Source of the DNA: Zhihengliuella salsuginis
GTDB lineage: Bacteria; Actinomycetota; Actinomycetes; Actinomycetales; Micrococcaceae
Length of the DNA: 64,000 bases
Direction of reading: 5' to 3'
NCBI RefSeq assembly: GCF_014651715.1
Contig: NZ_BMXK01000005.1
Location: forward strand, 62,001 to 126,000
Shown here: in pieces, positions 61,727 to 64,000 of the stretch
Position numbering within the stretch: the first letter of the stretch is position 1
How the letters are laid out: each line of letters starts with the position of its first letter
The notes under the pieces: generated by a model
The model's input: only the letters and a program-made list of their open reading frames with translations
What the model was told of the DNA's origin: nothing
The model's database searches: none
Position numbers and translations under genes: made by a program

Positions 61727-62650
61727 GTGCACGACCTGAACTTCACCGCGGTCGACGTCGAGACCGCCAACAGCAGCTACGCGTCGATCTGCCAGGTAGC
61801 GGCCGTGCAGGTGCGCGCGGGGCGGATCATCGGCCAGCACACCTGGTACGTCCGCCCGGAGGCGGGCGTCGGCGAATTCACGCCGCGCAACACCCAGATC
61901 CACGGGATCACCGGCGACATGGTGGTCGGGGCGCCCGGGTGGCGGGAGTCCATGGGCCGGCTGGCGGAGCTGGCGGGGGAGCACCCGTACGTCGCGTTCA
62001 ACACGGCCTTCGACAAGAGCGCCATCAGCCAGGCCTGCGGGCTCTCCGGGGTGGCGGCCCCGGCCAACGACTTCCACTGCGCCCTCGTGCTGGCACGCAG
62101 GCTCCTGCAGCTGCCGCGGCACCGGCTGCCCGACGTCGCCCAGCACCTGGGGATCGGCGCGTTCCAGCACCACGACGCCGGCGAGGACGCCCGAGTCGCC
62201 GCCGAGATCGTGCTGGAGCTGGCCCGCCGCGAGCGCGCCTCGCACGTCTCCCACCTCTGGCCCGCCCGCCCGGCTCCGTCCGCCGGCGCCTCCGCGGCCT
62301 CGAAGTACTACGGCCGCGCCTACACGGCCTCCAGCAAGGAGCTCCCCGCCCCCAGCCCGACGGCGGATCCGTCCCACCCGTTCCACGGCCGGCACGTGGT
62401 GCTCACCGGGGACCTGGAGTCGATGGGCCGCTGGGAGGCGATGGAGGCCATCGCCGCGAACGGCGGGACAAACGGCAAGGGCGTCACGAAGAAGACCGGC
62501 GTCCTGGTGGTCGGCGACGGCCGCCGCAGTGTGACGGCCGCGGAGCTCGCCGCCGGCAGCAGCAAGGAGCGCAAGGCCCACGCCTACATGGCGGCCGGGC
62601 AGGAGATCCTGCTGATCACCGAGCCGGACTTCCTGCGCCTCACCCGCTGA
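61727..62650 (+). CDS. DEDD exonuclease with C-terminal BRCT domain
   Basis: This 307-residue protein (GTG start) has a DnaQ-type exonuclease with FTAVDVETAN (ExoI), HPYVAFNTAFDKSAI (ExoII) and HHDAGEDARVAAEI (ExoIII). A variable linker follows, then a BRCT domain (HGRHVVLTGDLESMGRWEAMEAI ... KTGVLVVGDGRR). The exonuclease-BRCT arrangement is known in actinobacteria and suggests a DNA repair role. It is seven bases after the CitE-like gene. Confidence 0.88.
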   Translation: MHDLNFTAVDVETANSSYASICQVAAVQVRAGRIIGQHTWYVRPEAGVGEFTPRNTQIHGITGDMVVGAPGWRESMGRLAELAGEHPYVAFNTAFDKSAISQACGLSGVAAPANDFHCALVLARRLLQLPRHRLPDVAQHLGIGAFQHHDAGEDARVAAEIVLELARRERASHVSHLWPARPAPSAGASAASKYYGRAYTASSKELPAPSPTADPSHPFHGRHVVLTGDLESMGRWEAMEAIAANGGTNGKGVTKKTGVLVVGDGRRSVTAAELAAGSSKERKAHAYMAAGQEILLITEPDFLRLTR

Positions 62651-62726
62651 CCCCCGCGGGGCGGCACGTCGTCGTGTTGTCCGCGGCGCCGGGCGCAACG
62701 ATACTGGGCGTGGGAAGGGGGCTCGC

Positions 62727-63341
62727 ATGGGGCTCTACGGAGAACACATCCTGCCGCGGCTGATGGCGCGGTCCATGGAGGCGGAGGAGATCGCGCCACT
62801 GCGCCGCCGCCTCTGCGCGGGCCTGTCCGGCCGCGTGCTCGAGCTCGGCTTCGGTTCCGGCGCCAACATCCGCCACTACCCGGAGGCGGTGGACAGCGTC
62901 TGGGCCGTCGAGCCCTCCGACACCGCGTGGCGGCTCGCCGCGGACAAGATCGCGGCCTCGCGGGTCCGGATCCAGCGCGGCGGCCTCGACGGCCAACGCC
63001 TGGACGCGCCGGCCGCCGCGTTCGACCACGCCCTCTCCAGCCTGACCCTGTGCACCATCCCCGACGCCGCGGCCGCGCTGGCCGAGGTGCGCCGCGTGCT
63101 CGCTCCCGGCGGCACGCTGCACTTCCTCGAGCACGGGCTGGCACCGGACGAGGGCGTCCGTGTCTGGCAGCGGCGGCTCGACCCGATCCAGCGCAGCCTC
63201 GCCGGCGGCTGCCGCCTCAGCCGCGACATCCGCGAGCTGATCGAAGCGGCGGGGTTCGGCATCGTCGAGGCGGAGAGCTTCTACCAGCCCCCGCTGCCGA
63301 GGCCGTACGGCTACGTCACCGTCGGGGTGGCCGCCGCATGA
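62727..63341 (+). CDS. Class I SAM-dependent methyltransferase
   Basis: This 204-residue protein has the SAM motif VLELGFGSGANIRHY, then VEPSDTAW, LSSLTLCTIPDAAAAL and APGGTLHFLEHG, as in the UbiE/COQ5-like and phosphatidylethanolamine-methyltransferase groups. The ATG follows GGAAGGGG. It is coupled to the MFS gene by ATGA. Substrate unknown. Confidence 0.85.
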   Translation: MGLYGEHILPRLMARSMEAEEIAPLRRRLCAGLSGRVLELGFGSGANIRHYPEAVDSVWAVEPSDTAWRLAADKIAASRVRIQRGGLDGQRLDAPAAAFDHALSSLTLCTIPDAAAALAEVRRVLAPGGTLHFLEHGLAPDEGVRVWQRRLDPIQRSLAGGCRLSRDIRELIEAAGFGIVEAESFYQPPLPRPYGYVTVGVAAA

Positions 63342-64000
63342 CGCGTCCCGCCGGGCCCGGGCTGCTGGCGGCCCTCCTCGGAGCAGTCGCCGCCGGCCCG
63401 CTGCTCCTCTACGGGCTGAGCGCGACGAGCGACCTGATCATCCGCGACCTCGGCATCAACGCCGCCCAGTTCGGCCTCCTCGCCACGGCCTGCTTCGCGT
63501 GCGCGACCGTCGGCAACGCGAGCCTCGGACGCCTGGCCGACGCCCACTCGGACCGGACGCTCATGATCGTGGTCTTCGCGCTCGCCGCGGTGGCCCTCGG
63601 GGTGGCCGCGCTCGCCGGCGGGTTCGCCGTCCTGCTCGTCGCCGCCGGCCTGTCGGGGCTGGCGCAATCCTTCCCCAACGGGGTCACCAACCGCATCCTG
63701 CTCCAGCGCGTGCCCGCGGGGCAGCGCATCGGCTGGGCCGGCATCAAGCAGTCGGGCGTCCAGGCCAGCCAGCTCGTCGCCTCGCTCGCGTTCCCGGTGC
63801 TGGCGGTGTGGGTCGGCTGGCGCGGGGCCTCGGTGTTCGGCATGGTCCTGGTGCTGGCGCTGATGGTCCTCGCACTCCGGGCCCTCGCCGCGGTCGACCC
63901 GCTCGAGCAAGAGGTCGAGCACGAGGTCGGGGCGGCGCGGGCCGCAGCGCCGCCGGGGCGCCGTCCCGTCACGCGTGCAAGGCAACCCGGCGTCGTGTGG
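63338..64000 (+). CDS. MFS transporter, 3' end outside window
   Basis: The ATG at 63338 overlaps the methyltransferase stop by four bases and the frame stays open to the window end (221 codons). The first helices include AGPLLLYGLSATSDLIIRDL and LATACFACATVGNASLGRLADAHSDR (motif A). It has six helices up to the cut plus an acidic central loop. Probably a small-molecule exporter or importer working with the methyltransferase. Confidence 0.85.
   Translation, partial: MTRPAGPGLLAALLGAVAAGPLLLYGLSATSDLIIRDLGINAAQFGLLATACFACATVGNASLGRLADAHSDRTLMIVVFALAAVALGVAALAGGFAVLLVAAGLSGLAQSFPNGVTNRILLQRVPAGQRIGWAGIKQSGVQASQLVASLAFPVLAVWVGWRGASVFGMVLVLALMVLALRALAAVDPLEQEVEHEVGAARAAAPPGRRPVTRARQPGVVW

Overview
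This is a 64-kb stretch of a high-GC Gram-positive chromosome. Gene content points to an actinobacterium of the Micrococcaceae type (Arthrobacter, Citricoccus, Zhihengliuella or Kocuria relatives): a mycothione reductase, a PaaX-type regulator, an ECF41 sigma factor, many ATGA start/stop overlaps, GTG starts and GC-rich terminators without U-tracts. I cannot name the species from sequence alone. I see no rRNA, tRNA, CRISPR array, insertion sequence or phage module. Genes are dense, and no gene-free stretch exceeds 300 bases.

Layout. 1-3774: Mrp-type Na+/H+ antiporter operon (A partial, C, D, E, F, G). 3829-6324: YdcF-like membrane protein and purB. 6498-8275: a small WXG100-like helical protein coupled to a GHSQG lipase-like protein. 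8272-14006: nitrate assimilation operon on the minus strand (narK, nasA, nasB, small membrane protein). 14247-19263: hisC-like aminotransferase and a branched-chain 2-oxoacid dehydrogenase operon (E1-alpha, E1-beta, E2). 19406-22921: lipoprotein, MFS exporter, and a carboxymuconolactone decarboxylase-like gene coupled to an ECF41 sigma factor. 22930-29922: S9 peptidase, PaaX-like regulator, hydrolase and cupin, then metallo-beta-lactamase-fold hydrolase and MFS transporter. 29940-36133: an ArsR/SRPBCC stress-type region with two NAD(P)-binding proteins, a lipoprotein, a thioredoxin-like protein and a Crp/Fnr regulator. 36218-37324: Nudix hydrolase and a small membrane protein.

37598-45386 is the most unusual part. 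It holds a homologue of AvrD (the Pseudomonas syringae syringolide-forming protein) translationally coupled to a KAS III, followed by a dedicated acyl carrier protein and a flavodoxin-like reductase. Beside them lie a type II thioesterase, an HxlR regulator, a HAD phosphatase, an FMN azoreductase with tandem operator-like palindromes, a P-loop kinase-like protein and an MmyB-type ligand-binding regulator. I read it as a small acyl-derived signal or secondary-metabolite cluster of undescribed product.

45412-53716: mycothione reductase, methyltransferase and TetR (operator visible), ZapE, a Tat-exported multicopper oxidase with a membrane partner, a NarL-type two-component pair and an excisionase-like DNA-binding protein. 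53979-60686: glycine-betaine synthesis from choline (BCCT transporter, betaine aldehyde dehydrogenase, choline dehydrogenase) and a malic enzyme. 60874-64000: CitE-like lyase, exonuclease-BRCT protein, methyltransferase and an MFS gene cut by the window end.

Together the Mrp antiporter and choline-to-betaine genes suggest a salt- or alkali-tolerant lifestyle. The mycothiol, azoreductase, ECF41 and multicopper oxidase genes suggest investment in redox, electrophile and metal defence.
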